Shown here: positions 5,004-13,434 of the stretch, one piece after another
Numbering within the stretch: the first letter of the stretch is position 1
Layout of the letters: each line of letters begins with the position of its first letter
Position numbers and translations under genes: made by a program
Assembly: GCA_035446985.1 (NCBI GenBank)
Contig: DAOTGG010000027.1
Span: forward strand, 1 to 13,716
Length of the DNA stretch: 13,716 bases
Origin: JAQUSX01 sp035446985
GTDB taxonomy: Bacteria > Bacillota > Clostridia > Christensenellales > CAG-314
Direction: 5' to 3'
Notes under the pieces: model-generated
What the model was told of the DNA's origin: nothing
Seen by the model: the letters and a program-made list of their open reading frames with translations, nothing else
Database searches by the model: none

Positions 5004-6548
5004 ATGGACAACAATTACGTTATTGAAATGTTGAACATTACCAAGGAATTTCCCGGAATAATTGCGAACGATGACATAACGCTTCAGCTGAAAAAGGGCG
5101 AAATACACGCTCTACTAGGTGAAAACGGAGCGGGTAAATCCACGCTTATGAGCGTGCTGTTTGGATTGTACCAAGCGGAAAAGGGGATTATAAAAAAAGA
5201 CGGGCAAGTAGTGGAAATCAAAAACCCGAACGACGCTAACGCTCTCGGCATAGGAATGGTGCATCAGCACTTTAAGCTAGTCGAGATTTTTAGCGTTCTT
5301 GACAATATAATTTTGGGAAAAGAACCTTGCAAAGCGGGGTTTATTAATAGAAAAGAAGCAAGAGAAAAAGTCGTAAAACTGTCCGAAAAATACGGACTGA
5401 ATATCGACCCCGATGCGTTAATAGAAAACGTATCCGTCGGTATGCAACAACGCGTCGAAATTCTCAAAATGCTTTACCGCGACAATGAAATACTTATTTT
5501 TGACGAACCGACGGCAGTACTTACGCCGCAGGAAATCAACGAGTTAATGGATATAATGCGCGGCTTTGCAAAAGAAGGCAAGTCGATATTGTTTATCACT
5601 CATAAACTCAATGAAATTATGGCGGTATCCGACCGCTGTACGGTACTAAGAAAAGGAAAATGTATCGGTACGGTTGAGACAAAGAAAACTAACGTGAGAG
5701 CGCTAAGCCGAATGATGGTGGGACGCGAAGTTCAGCTTCAAGTAAAAAAAGGCGAAGCGCACCCGGGCGAAAGAGTGCTTTCAATAGAAAATCTTACGGT
5801 ACCGAGTAAAATACACAAAAACAACGCCGTAAAAAAAGTGAACTTAAATGTTCACAAAGGCGAAATCGTCTGCGTTGCGGGTATCGAGGGCAACGGACAA
5901 ACGGAATTTGTTTTGGCGCTTACGGGGCTGGAAAAACCGAGCGAAGGAAGAATTTTGTTTAAAGATATCGATATTACAAAAGCGAGCATTCGCGAACGCA
6001 GTAAAATCGGTATGAGCCATATACCCGAAGACAGACATAAATACGGACTGATTTTGGATTATACGTTGCAGGAAAATTTGATTTTGCAGCGTTATTGGCA
6101 ACCCCAATTTCAAAATCACGGCTTTATAAAAAATAACGAAGTCACTAAATACGCTGAAAAACTTATAAAGCAATACGACATTCGTTCGGGACAAGGTCCT
6201 ACCACTATGGCAAGAAGTATGTCGGGCGGCAACCAGCAAAAAGCTATCGTTGCAAGAGAAATCGACAAAGACCCGGATTTACTGGTAGCTGTGCAGCCGA
6301 CGAGAGGTCTTGACGTCGGAGCTATCGAGTACATTCACAAACAGCTTGTGGCGGAACGCGATAACGGAAAAGCCGTTTTACTCGTTTCGCTGGAACTTGA
6401 AGAAGTTATGAGCGTTTCTGACAGAATGTACGTTATGTACGAGGGCGAAATAGTAGGCGAGTTTAATTCTAAAGACATTACGGTGGAAGAACTCGGCTTA
6501 TATATGGCAGGCGCGAAAAGACAGGGGGAAACCGCTAATGAAAAATAA
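5004..6548 (+). CDS. Double-NBD ABC ATPase of the BMP-type nucleoside importer (YufO/NupO-like)
   Basis: This 514-residue cytoplasmic ATPase has two fused nucleotide-binding domains, as in RbsA/MglA and B. subtilis YufO (NupO). The first domain is complete: Walker A GENGAGKST (39-47), signature SVGMQQR (144-150), Walker B with DEPT (167-170) and switch His200. The second has a degenerate Walker A, GIEGNGQTE (293-301), without the catalytic Lys, but a good signature SMSGGNQQK (405-413) and QPTRGLDVGA (431-440). This asymmetry is normal for the family. AAAGGA (4985-4990) serves the ATG. The gene overlaps the first permease gene by 11 bases, which implies translational coupling. Nucleosides are the expected substrate, from the BMP partner and YufO family membership. 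Confidence 0.95.
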   Translation: MDNNYVIEMLNITKEFPGIIANDDITLQLKKGEIHALLGENGAGKSTLMSVLFGLYQAEKGIIKKDGQVVEIKNPNDANALGIGMVHQHFKLVEIFSVLDNIILGKEPCKAGFINRKEAREKVVKLSEKYGLNIDPDALIENVSVGMQQRVEILKMLYRDNEILIFDEPTAVLTPQEINELMDIMRGFAKEGKSILFITHKLNEIMAVSDRCTVLRKGKCIGTVETKKTNVRALSRMMVGREVQLQVKKGEAHPGERVLSIENLTVPSKIHKNNAVKKVNLNVHKGEIVCVAGIEGNGQTEFVLALTGLEKPSEGRILFKDIDITKASIRERSKIGMSHIPEDRHKYGLILDYTLQENLILQRYWQPQFQNHGFIKNNEVTKYAEKLIKQYDIRSGQGPTTMARSMSGGNQQKAIVAREIDKDPDLLVAVQPTRGLDVGAIEYIHKQLVAERDNGKAVLLVSLELEEVMSVSDRMYVMYEGEIVGEFNSKDITVEELGLYMAGAKRQGETANEK

Positions 6549-7848
6549 TTTTTGGAAAGTATTAGGCGGTTGGTTTAAAAAAACCGCGCAAAATATCGGA
6601 CGCTGGTTCAAAAGCTTATTCGTATCGATGGACGATAAAGAACCAAAACTCCGCACACTTATGAACAGCCCGAAGACTTTAAGTTTTGTTTCATCAATAA
6701 TCTGCATAATCGGCGGACTTTTGGTAGGCTACTTAATTATTATTTTAATCGACGCAAAGAACGCGACTTCGATTTTCGGCTCTATTCTAAAAGGCGGTTT
6801 CGCGAATCCGTACGGAGCGGGTTACGGCTTGGGCAATCAGTTAGCTTACACCGCGCCGCTCATTATGGTAGGTTTGTCGGTTTTGTTCGCTTATAAGACA
6901 GGTATGTTCAATATAGGCGTGGCGGGGCAGTATACCCTTGGCGCTTTTGGCGCATTATACTGCGCAATCGTTTTGAACGCTCCTTGGTACGTTTGTATAC
7001 TAGCGGCAATGCTTTTGGGAGCGGTATGGGGAGCTATTCCCGGATTGTTTAAGGCGTTATTCCAAGTAAACGAAGTAATAACTTGTATTATGTTCAACTG
7101 GATAGGGCTTTATATGGTAAACGATTTAATGTCGTCAAAGATTACGTTTACCAGAGTAATTAACGACAATCTCACAATCTCGAGTATGTTTAACCGCGGC
7201 GGCGCAAACACCTGGTCGCTGGCAACGGTAAATAAATCGTCATTACTGCCCGACTGGGGTTTAGGCGAACTTTTCTCGGGAAGTAGTATGTCGCCGTCAA
7301 AAGTTTCCATCGCAATAATTATCGCTATCGTAATAGCCGTAGTGATACAAATTTTATTAAACAAAACTACCTTCGGCTACGAGCTAAGAGCTTGCGGAAA
7401 AAATAAAAACGCAAGTAAATACGCTGGAATTAACGATAAAAGCAATATTATTTTATCAATGACAATAGCGGGCGCGTTGGCAGGTATAGGAGCGGCTTTA
7501 TTGTTTCTGACCGATATACAGCAGTTCCCAAAAAGCACGACATCGTTGTCTTCCCTGGCGTTTAACGGCATACCCGTAGCCTTTATGGCTTCATTAAACC
7601 CGATAGGTTCAATCTTTGCGGCGTTTTTCGTAGCGCATATTTCGGAAGGAGCGGGTTTGCTTACGGGCACTACTTTCAGTAAAGAAATGGCGAACGTGTT
7701 TACAGGCATCATAATCTACTTCTGCGCTTTTGCGCCTTTGGTAATAGAACAATTATCAAAACGCAAAAACCGTTTGGAAATGCAAATGCTCGAAGAAGCG
7801 GATAACGCGAAACCAAAAGAAGAAGACGGCAAGGAGGTAAATTTATGA
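6538..7848 (+). CDS. ABC importer permease 1 (BmpD/YufP-like)
   Basis: This 436-residue inner-membrane permease of the BPD_transp_2 (LIV-H/RbsC-like) fold pairs with the next gene product to form the channel. The family block reads AYKTGMFNIGVAGQY, followed by ALFQVNEVITCIMFNW and, later, the cytoplasmic coupling segment RACGKNKNASKYAGIN. It is longer than YufP-type proteins. It has about 50 extra N-terminal residues that are amphipathic and rich in W, F and K (FWKVLGGWFKK, RWFKSLF) before the first membrane helix (about residue 45). It also has a charged C-terminal tail of about 30 residues rich in K and E. It starts inside the ATPase gene and ends with ATGA, overlapping the second permease by four bases. 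Confidence 0.94.
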   Translation: MKNNFWKVLGGWFKKTAQNIGRWFKSLFVSMDDKEPKLRTLMNSPKTLSFVSSIICIIGGLLVGYLIIILIDAKNATSIFGSILKGGFANPYGAGYGLGNQLAYTAPLIMVGLSVLFAYKTGMFNIGVAGQYTLGAFGALYCAIVLNAPWYVCILAAMLLGAVWGAIPGLFKALFQVNEVITCIMFNWIGLYMVNDLMSSKITFTRVINDNLTISSMFNRGGANTWSLATVNKSSLLPDWGLGELFSGSSMSPSKVSIAIIIAIVIAVVIQILLNKTTFGYELRACGKNKNASKYAGINDKSNIILSMTIAGALAGIGAALLFLTDIQQFPKSTTSLSSLAFNGIPVAFMASLNPIGSIFAAFFVAHISEGAGLLTGTTFSKEMANVFTGIIIYFCAFAPLVIEQLSKRKNRLEMQMLEEADNAKPKEEDGKEVNL

Positions 7849-8855
7849 CCAATATATTATTGATATTGCAATTTACAATCTTGTACGGAACAGTTTTGTC
7901 ATTAGTCGCTTTCGGCGGTATGTTTTCCGAACACAGCGGTATCATAAATATCGCTTTGGAAGGTATCATGGTTATCGGAGCGATTGCGGGAGCCGTTGTT
8001 TTGGCGTTATGTCAAAGAGCGGTGGACGCGGCTACAATGTCCGCGGGAACGGTACAGTTTTTGACCTTTATGCAAGCTAATCCAGGTTTCATCGTGGTGC
8101 TATCAATCTTGGCTGCGGCTTTGGCGGGCGGCGTTTACTCGCTTTTGCTGGCATTCGCTTCAATCAATTTGAAAGCGGACCAAACGATCGGCGGCACAGC
8201 TTTGAACTTACTTGCTGTTGCTTTGGCTATCGTTATCGCAAAATCTATAAATATGACGTATTTAACTAACAGCGCAAATCCGCAAGTAAGATACGTTAAT
8301 TCGGCTTTTAAAATACAAATATTAGAAAATCCAAGATTTGAAATAAGCTGGTTTTTCATTATAGCTCTTATCGCCTTAATCGCGGCGTATATAGGACTAT
8401 ATAAAACCCGATTTGGTTTGAGATTGATGTCTTGCGGCGAACATCCGCAGGCGGCAGACAGCGTAGGTATTAACGTTTATAAATTCCGTTATATCGGCGT
8501 TTTGATTTCGGGTATCTTAGGCGGTATCGGCGGTTTGGCTTACGTTGTGCCTTCGGTCAGCACTTGGAACTTTGAACAAGGCGTGACAGGTTTCGGTTTC
8601 TTGGCGTTGGGCGTTATGATTTTCGGTCAATGGAAGCCTTTGCGAATTTTCGGCGCGGCAATGTTTTTCGGTCTGTTTAGGGCGATTGCGAATATGAGCG
8701 ATACTTTGTTCCCGACGTTGGTAATGAACGGATTTACGACGAATATATTTAATATGCTTCCGTTTATTGCTTCAATGATTATTCTCGCGCTGACCAGCAA
8801 ATCGTCCCGCGCGCCAAAGGCGGAAGGTATACCTTACGACAAAGGGCTGCGGTAA
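7845..8855 (+). CDS. ABC importer permease 2 (YufQ-like)
   Basis: This 336-residue polytopic membrane protein is the second permease subunit. The opening matches the family: FTILYGTVLSLVAFGGMF, then the diagnostic SGIINIALEGIMVIGA. Conserved LKADQTIGGTALNLLAVALA and the coupling-helix segment LRLMSCGEHPQAADSVGIN follow. Length is typical. The ATG overlaps the upstream TGA (ATGA, 7845-7848) and is preceded by AAGGAGG (7831-7837), so translation is coupled. It is the last importer gene, closed by the terminator at 8869. Confidence 0.95.
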   Translation: MTNILLILQFTILYGTVLSLVAFGGMFSEHSGIINIALEGIMVIGAIAGAVVLALCQRAVDAATMSAGTVQFLTFMQANPGFIVVLSILAAALAGGVYSLLLAFASINLKADQTIGGTALNLLAVALAIVIAKSINMTYLTNSANPQVRYVNSAFKIQILENPRFEISWFFIIALIALIAAYIGLYKTRFGLRLMSCGEHPQAADSVGINVYKFRYIGVLISGILGGIGGLAYVVPSVSTWNFEQGVTGFGFLALGVMIFGQWKPLRIFGAAMFFGLFRAIANMSDTLFPTLVMNGFTTNIFNMLPFIASMIILALTSKSSRAPKAEGIPYDKGLR

Positions 8856-8868
8856 AACGCGTAAAAAT

Positions 8869-8902
8869 AAATCCCCGCAAAAAGCGCGGGGATTTTGTTT
8901 TT
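8869..8902 (+). terminator. Terminator of the nucleoside importer operon
   Basis: AAATCCCCGC (8869-8878) pairs perfectly with GCGGGGATTT (8886-8895) around a 7-base loop. A T-rich tail broken by one G follows. This is a strong, GC-rich intrinsic terminator 13 bases after the last permease gene. Confidence 0.92.
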
Positions 8903-8938
8903 AATTTAATATGATTTTTAATATTTACGGAGAAAAAA

Positions 8939-9580
8939 ATGACCGAACAGATAAGAAAAACTTTGGAATTCGTTAATAAAAAATTACTAAATGAATACGA
9001 CAAAACGTTTTTTACAAAAGAGCAAATGTTATATCGCTACGACCATACTTTGCGTGTGGCGGCAATAGGGCAAAAAATCGCCCGCGCTGAAAAAATGAAC
9101 GAAGAAGCCTTGATAATTGCGTGCCTTCTGCATGACGTCGGTTATTGTGAGATTTCCGATTTTAGTCAATATAATGAACACGGTTTTATTTCGGCAAGAG
9201 TAGCGAAGCCATTCGTTAACGGCTTGGATTTCAACGAAAAAACTAAACTCGATATTTTGGCGGGGATAGCTTCGCACGTCACGGACGAAGCGGATTTTGC
9301 TTGCGAATTAAACGCTTTCACCAAAACAATCGGCGACTGCGATAACATCGACAGATTTGACGCATTTAGAATTTACGATAATTTACAAGACGTGGAATTT
9401 CGAGATATGCCGCTTGAGAAACAAAAAACTTTTATAGAAGAAAGGTTAACCAAACTTAAAAAATTTGAAAAGATGCAGTTCGCCACGGTTACCGCCACTA
9501 AAATGTGGAATGAAAAAATCCAATTCCAAATAATTTTTTATACTAGACTGCTTGAGCAGCTTAATCAAACGATAGTTTAA
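8939..9580 (+). CDS. HD-domain metal-dependent phosphohydrolase
   Basis: This 213-residue soluble protein has an HD hydrolase domain at about residues 30-140. Metal-binding candidates are His36 (YDHTLRV), the His65-Asp66 pair (LLHDVGY), His81 (NEHG), His113 (ASHVTD) and Asp133/Asp135 (GDCDNIDRFD). HD proteins of this size typically cleave phosphate esters of nucleotides or related metabolites, but the substrate is not predictable here. The C-terminal 70 residues are helical and charged. GGAG (8929-8932) precedes the ATG. The Nudix gene follows 46 bases later on the same strand, so the pair may be co-transcribed. No clear promoter was seen in the short gap after the importer terminator. Confidence 0.85.
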   Translation: MTEQIRKTLEFVNKKLLNEYDKTFFTKEQMLYRYDHTLRVAAIGQKIARAEKMNEEALIIACLLHDVGYCEISDFSQYNEHGFISARVAKPFVNGLDFNEKTKLDILAGIASHVTDEADFACELNAFTKTIGDCDNIDRFDAFRIYDNLQDVEFRDMPLEKQKTFIEERLTKLKKFEKMQFATVTATKMWNEKIQFQIIFYTRLLEQLNQTIV

Positions 9581-9626
9581 CAAATTTGCGGCAACTAAGG
9601 CGCGAATTAATAGGGAGCGAAAAATA

Positions 9627-10139
9627 ATGCGGATTATAAAAATAATAGATAAGGCTAATTACGATAAAAATCTACCGCATTCCGTGCGGCGCGCGGCTAG
9701 AGCGATTATACGCATAGACGGCAAATACGCTTTGGTCAAAAGCGAAAAAGAAGGATATTACAAATTCCCGGGCGGCGGAGTGGAAAAAGGCGAAACGATT
9801 ATCGACGCGCTTATTCGTGAAGTCCGTGAAGAGATAGGTTTTGTTATCGACGCGGAAACGATAGCCGAATACGGCGAAACGGTGGAGTATAGACTTTCTG
9901 ACATCGAAAAATATACCGATACGATTTTTGAACACAGGTCGTATTATTTTACGTGCAATATATCGGGCAAAACAACTCAAAATCTCGACAATGATGAAGC
10001 CGAATTAAAGTTCGTTTACGAGCTTGCAGACATTGATACCGCTATTAAACAAAACGAGCCTATAATGGAAAAATATTATTCCACAAATATTATCAGAGAA
10101 ACAGCGGTCTTATACGACGTAAAGAAAAATCTTAAATAA
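9627..10139 (+). CDS. Nudix hydrolase
   Basis: This 170-residue hydrolase of nucleoside-diphosphate-linked compounds carries a complete Nudix box at residues 50-72. It fits GX5EX7REUXEEXGU with Gly50, Glu56, Arg64-Glu65, Glu68-Glu69 and Gly71. The box is preceded by a typical strand (RAIIRIDGKYALVKSE) and KFPGGG, so the metal-binding Glu residues are intact and the enzyme should be active. The substrate is unknown; pyrophosphate of NDP-sugars, oxidised nucleotides or ADP-ribose are family options. Residues 1-20 form a short N-terminal addition. GGGAG (9612-9616) lies before the ATG. It follows the HD gene closely. No clear terminator was recognised in the AT-rich 95 bases after its stop. Confidence 0.9.
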   Translation: MRIIKIIDKANYDKNLPHSVRRAARAIIRIDGKYALVKSEKEGYYKFPGGGVEKGETIIDALIREVREEIGFVIDAETIAEYGETVEYRLSDIEKYTDTIFEHRSYYFTCNISGKTTQNLDNDEAELKFVYELADIDTAIKQNEPIMEKYYSTNIIRETAVLYDVKKNLK

Positions 10140-10234
10140 TATTTGTAAAAAAACTTTTAAAAATAAATAAAAGATTCTAAGCTAATTTAAAATCAAAGTC
10201 CTTAAATACAGAGTTCATATTTGTTATTATTATA

Positions 10235-10263
10235 TTGAATAAATATACGCCTTGTGGTAAAAT
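10235..10263 (+). promoter_or_regulatory. Promoter of the serine hydrolase
   Basis: TTGAAT (10235-10240), 17 bases and TAAAAT (10258-10263) preceded by TGG (extended -10). The predicted start lies about 50 bases before the ATG. Confidence 0.65.
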
Positions 10264-10320
10264 GGTTTTAAATTTTTATGCAACACTAAAAATACGTAAA
10301 GAAAAAACGGAGGAGAAAAG

Positions 10321-12069
10321 ATGATTATTAAAGTAAAACAAAATACGTTAAAACTTATTTTGCGAATACTGAATAACAAAGAAAGCACCGAGCCTGTTTT
10401 GATTTTGCCGCCCCAAAAAGACTGCGTGCTATCGCAAAATCACGGTTCGCTTTTGCTTCGCTCAACTCCGCAAAAAGAGGGCGTTCCGAATAATCTCGTT
10501 GAGAATTTTTTTACCGAAATAGACGCAGACAAAACTATCGCTCCGCATACCGTTATGGTTGCGAAAAACGACAAGATAATAGCGGCAAAAAATTACGCTC
10601 CGTATACCGATAAATGTTGGGCGACCACTTACTCCATGTGCAAGACTATCGCGGGTATGGCCATAGGTTTTCTCGCCGATGAAGGTAAAATAAACGTAAA
10701 TGATAAATATCAAAAAATATTGCGCCCGAGTTTTTTCACGCGCAATTTTTATCAAAGAAATATCACGGTAAAAAATTTATTGACGATGACTTCCGGCGTA
10801 GCTTTTAACGAGGCGGGCAGCGTTACGTCTACCGATTGGGCTAACGACTTTATGACCAGCGAAGTAAAATTCAGACCCGGAAAAGAATTTATGTATAACA
10901 GTATGAATTCTTATATGCTGGCGGCGCTGGTAAACAAAATAACAGGTCAAGGCTTGGTAGAGTATCTCACACCAAGACTTTTCGAACCGCTGGGCATCAC
11001 CGATATTTTTTGGGAAAAATGTCCGCAAGGCATTGAGAAAGCGGGTTGGGGACTGTATATTTTGCCCGAAGATATTTTAAAACTCGGCATTTTCGTTTTG
11101 AATAAAGGCAAATGGAACGGTAAGCAACTGCTTTCTGAAAAATGGATGGAAGAGGCGACTTCCACGCAAATGGAAGTACCCGAATATATCGGCAAATACA
11201 ATTACGGTTACCAAATGTGGACAGGCGACGAACCAAAAATGGCAATATTTAACGGAATGTTCGGTCAAAATATTTTTGTTTTGCCCGATACCGGAATAGT
11301 CGTCGCAATCACAGCGGGCAACAGCGATATGTTTCAGTCTAATAATATTTTCCCGTTGGTCGAAAAATATTTTGGAAAAATAAAACAGCAAACGTTATTG
11401 CCAAGCGTCAAGTATACTCAACCGAAACCGCTCAATCAATCTATGCTGGACGGCATTTTGGGAAGACAAATATTTTTGACTTCGCTTACGTCGGAAAAAA
11501 TCGGTTTACTGCCTAATCTACTGCAAATTATTCAAAACAACTACACTATGGGACTGGATAAACTTACGGTCAACTGCGTGGAAGGAAAATATTTTTGCGA
11601 GTTTGTCGAAGGCAGCGCGGTCTATAACGTGCCTTTCGCTTTTGAAAAAGCGGTTAAAAGCGTGATACAAATAAACGGTGAAAGTTACGAGATAGCGGCG
11701 CAAGGGTATTGCGCCCAAAATGAAGACGACCAAGACGTGTTGAAAATAAAGATCAACTTTTTGGAAATGGCAAGCGTCAGGGAAATAAAAATCACTTATT
11801 CGGGTAACAGAGTGCATTTGAAATTTATTGAAACGCCCGGTAAAGACTTTTTGCTCAAAATGCTCGTATTAACGCCTGAAAATATTAAGAAAAATATTTT
11901 GATAAAACAACTGGCAAAAACGATAGATTTAGACTATCTGATTTATAAAGTCAAGGCGACGCTTGAGCCTGACTTACTCGGCGCGTTTAAACCCGAAGAC
12001 GACAAAGAAATTTTTTACGATTTTTTCCCGAGCAAAATCAACGCAGAAAAAGAAGATTTTTCTTTATAA
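10321..12069 (+). CDS. Serine hydrolase of the beta-lactamase/CubicO class C-like family with a C-terminal extension
   Basis: This 582-residue protein has a class-C-like catalytic domain at about residues 45-355. The nucleophile motif is Ser105-Met-Cys-Lys108 (YSMCKTIAGMAIG). The second motif is Tyr192-Asn-Ser194 in FMYNSMNSYML. The third strand region reads NGMFGQNIFVLP in place of a KTG/HxG box. The family includes esterases, D-aminopeptidases and peptidoglycan-related hydrolases, and nothing here shows true beta-lactamase activity. No signal peptide or membrane anchor is visible: the N-terminus is basic and mildly hydrophobic, so a cytoplasmic location is likely. Residues about 360-582 form a mostly beta-rich extension that I do not recognise. 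GGAGGAG (10309-10315) lies five bases before the ATG. Single gene with its own promoter and a strong terminator. Confidence 0.88.
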   Translation: MIIKVKQNTLKLILRILNNKESTEPVLILPPQKDCVLSQNHGSLLLRSTPQKEGVPNNLVENFFTEIDADKTIAPHTVMVAKNDKIIAAKNYAPYTDKCWATTYSMCKTIAGMAIGFLADEGKINVNDKYQKILRPSFFTRNFYQRNITVKNLLTMTSGVAFNEAGSVTSTDWANDFMTSEVKFRPGKEFMYNSMNSYMLAALVNKITGQGLVEYLTPRLFEPLGITDIFWEKCPQGIEKAGWGLYILPEDILKLGIFVLNKGKWNGKQLLSEKWMEEATSTQMEVPEYIGKYNYGYQMWTGDEPKMAIFNGMFGQNIFVLPDTGIVVAITAGNSDMFQSNNIFPLVEKYFGKIKQQTLLPSVKYTQPKPLNQSMLDGILGRQIFLTSLTSEKIGLLPNLLQIIQNNYTMGLDKLTVNCVEGKYFCEFVEGSAVYNVPFAFEKAVKSVIQINGESYEIAAQGYCAQNEDDQDVLKIKINFLEMASVREIKITYSGNRVHLKFIETPGKDFLLKMLVLTPENIKKNILIKQLAKTIDLDYLIYKVKATLEPDLLGAFKPEDDKEIFYDFFPSKINAEKEDFSL

Positions 12070-12076
12070 AAAAAAC

Positions 12077-12107
12077 AAAATCGGCTAATTATTTAGCCGA
12101 TTTTTTT
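12077..12107. terminator. Bidirectional terminator between convergent genes
   Basis: AAAATCGGCTAA (12077-12088) pairs with TTAGCCGATTTT (12093-12104) around a four-base loop. A T-run follows on the plus strand and an A-rich run precedes it, so it also works for the minus-strand rlmI transcript. Confidence 0.92.
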
Positions 12108-12134
12108 ATACTGATTTTTATATTAAAATTAAGT

Positions 12135-13310
12135 CTATATAATATTTAAAATAAAAAATTTGAGATAGCTCGTTTCTTCTGCGAAAATGGGCGAAGGGTG
12201 GTCGGGGGACTGTGTTTTTATTTCCGCCACTCTTACCGTTCTGCCGCTGGCGGTTGCGCTTTCGGCAAGCATTTTAGTAAATAGAGGAAAAGTCATATAC
12301 CGCGAGCAAGACGACGTCGCCAAAAAACCGCCGCTTTTGACTAGCTTCATAGCCAAAATATTGATATCGCGGTATCCGCGCATAGCGTTAGCCACGTTAT
12401 CGGCTGTCTTAGCGAAAGCGGGCGGGTCCAGTATAATAAAATCGAATTTTTTATTTTGCTTTTTGTAATCACGTAATAACTCAAAAACGTCGCCTTGAAC
12501 GCAAGTCACGGTTTTATCAAAGCCGTTGAGTTTTGCGTTTGTTTTAACGGCATCAAGAGCGGTGTCGGAGATATCAACGGCGACGACATTTTTTGCTCCG
12601 CCTGCGCAAGCGTTAAGCGAAAAGCCCCCGTTATTGCAAAAACAATCCAATACTTCTTTATCTTTACAGTATCGGCGAATAGCAAAGCGGTTTTCTTTTT
12701 GATCCAAAAAATATCCTGTTTTTTGTCCGTTTTCAACGTCGACTAGCATTTTTAAACCGTTTTCCGTAATAGGCGCGAGAGTATCAAAGTCGCCGTACAG
12801 TTTGCTTTTAACTTGCTGCAAGCCTTCTTTTTCACGCACGCCGACGTCGCTGCGCTCGTATATACCAACGGGGTGAAATAGCTCCGTTAGACATTCCACG
12901 ATTAAAGGTTTCATTCTGTCCATTCCGAGCGACAAAAACTGACACGATAAAACGTCGCCGTATTTATCTATGATTAAGGCGGGCAGCTCGTCAGCTTCGG
13001 CGAATACCATACGGTAACAGTTGTCGTAACCTAGATTTTTTCTATATTCGTCTGCTTGTTTTATGCGGTTTAAAAACAGCGACTTATCGTCCGTTTCGTT
13101 TTCATTGCGTATAAAAATCCTAACGAGAATTTTTGACAAATGATTGATATAACCTTTGCCGATAAACTTTCCGTCGTGGGTATAAACGGTTGCGAGCGAG
13201 CCGTTGTGGTCTTTGCCCGTTATTTTTTCCGCTTCGTTAGCGTAAACCCAAGAGTGACCCAAGACGACGCTTTTTTCAGCGTTTTTTTTCAATATTATTT
13301 CGTAAGGCAT
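12135..13310 (-). CDS. rlmI: 23S rRNA m5C methyltransferase, RlmI-like (class I SAM-dependent)
   Basis: This 391-residue protein is expected to methylate a 23S rRNA cytosine (C1962 in E. coli) using SAM. The N-terminal PUA domain contains GHSWVYANEAEKI (18-30). A central segment carries the family-typical QKTGYFLDQKENR (196-208). The Rossmann domain has DCFCNNGGFSLNACAGGAK (222-240) for SAM binding, VDISD (245-249), LDPPAFAK (294-301) as catalytic motif IV, and the SSCS Cys motif (333-336). ATG at 13310 is preferred over one at 13340: GGGAG (13318-13322 on the complement) lies seven bases upstream and the protein then begins MPYEIILKK, as in relatives. Convergent with the serine hydrolase and divergent from the gene at 13435. 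Confidence 0.93.
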   Translation of the reverse strand: MPYEIILKKNAEKSVVLGHSWVYANEAEKITGKDHNGSLATVYTHDGKFIGKGYINHLSKILVRIFIRNENETDDKSLFLNRIKQADEYRKNLGYDNCYRMVFAEADELPALIIDKYGDVLSCQFLSLGMDRMKPLIVECLTELFHPVGIYERSDVGVREKEGLQQVKSKLYGDFDTLAPITENGLKMLVDVENGQKTGYFLDQKENRFAIRRYCKDKEVLDCFCNNGGFSLNACAGGAKNVVAVDISDTALDAVKTNAKLNGFDKTVTCVQGDVFELLRDYKKQNKKFDFIILDPPAFAKTADNVANAMRGYRDINILAMKLVKSGGFLATSSCSRYMTFPLFTKMLAESATASGRTVRVAEIKTQSPDHPSPIFAEETSYLKFFILNII

Positions 13311-13330
13311 AAATTTTCTCCCGTAATCTA

Positions 13331-13359
13331 ATATTAGCATATTTTCATACGCTTATCAA
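13331..13359 (-). promoter_or_regulatory. Promoter of rlmI
   Basis: On the minus strand TTGATA (13359-13354), 17 bases and TAATAT (13336-13331) preceded by TGC (extended -10). Transcription would start about ten bases before the ribosome binding site, giving a very short leader and supporting the start at 13310: an ATG at 13340 would lie upstream of the -10. Confidence 0.75.
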
Positions 13360-13383
13360 ATTTTATCGAGTGAAAAGTCCGTA

Positions 13384-13412
13384 TTGACCGCCGTGTCAAA
13401 AACTGCTAAAAT
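13384..13412 (+). promoter_or_regulatory. Promoter of the flavoprotein gene
   Basis: TTGACC (13384-13389), 17 bases and TAAAAT (13407-13412) preceded by TGC. It is arranged back-to-back with the rlmI promoter without overlap. Confidence 0.75.
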
Positions 13413-13434
13413 CAAAAAAAGGAGTAAATATAAA

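Noticed and set aside
5864..5911. Loss of the Walker A lysine in the second ATPase domain as a defect
   Set aside because: Degenerate second-site Walker A motifs such as NGQTE are normal in YufO-like double ATPases.
13311..13340. ATG at 13340 (minus strand) as the rlmI start
   Set aside because: The ribosome binding site lies downstream of it, the -10 box of the promoter lies after it, and relatives begin near MPYEIILKK.
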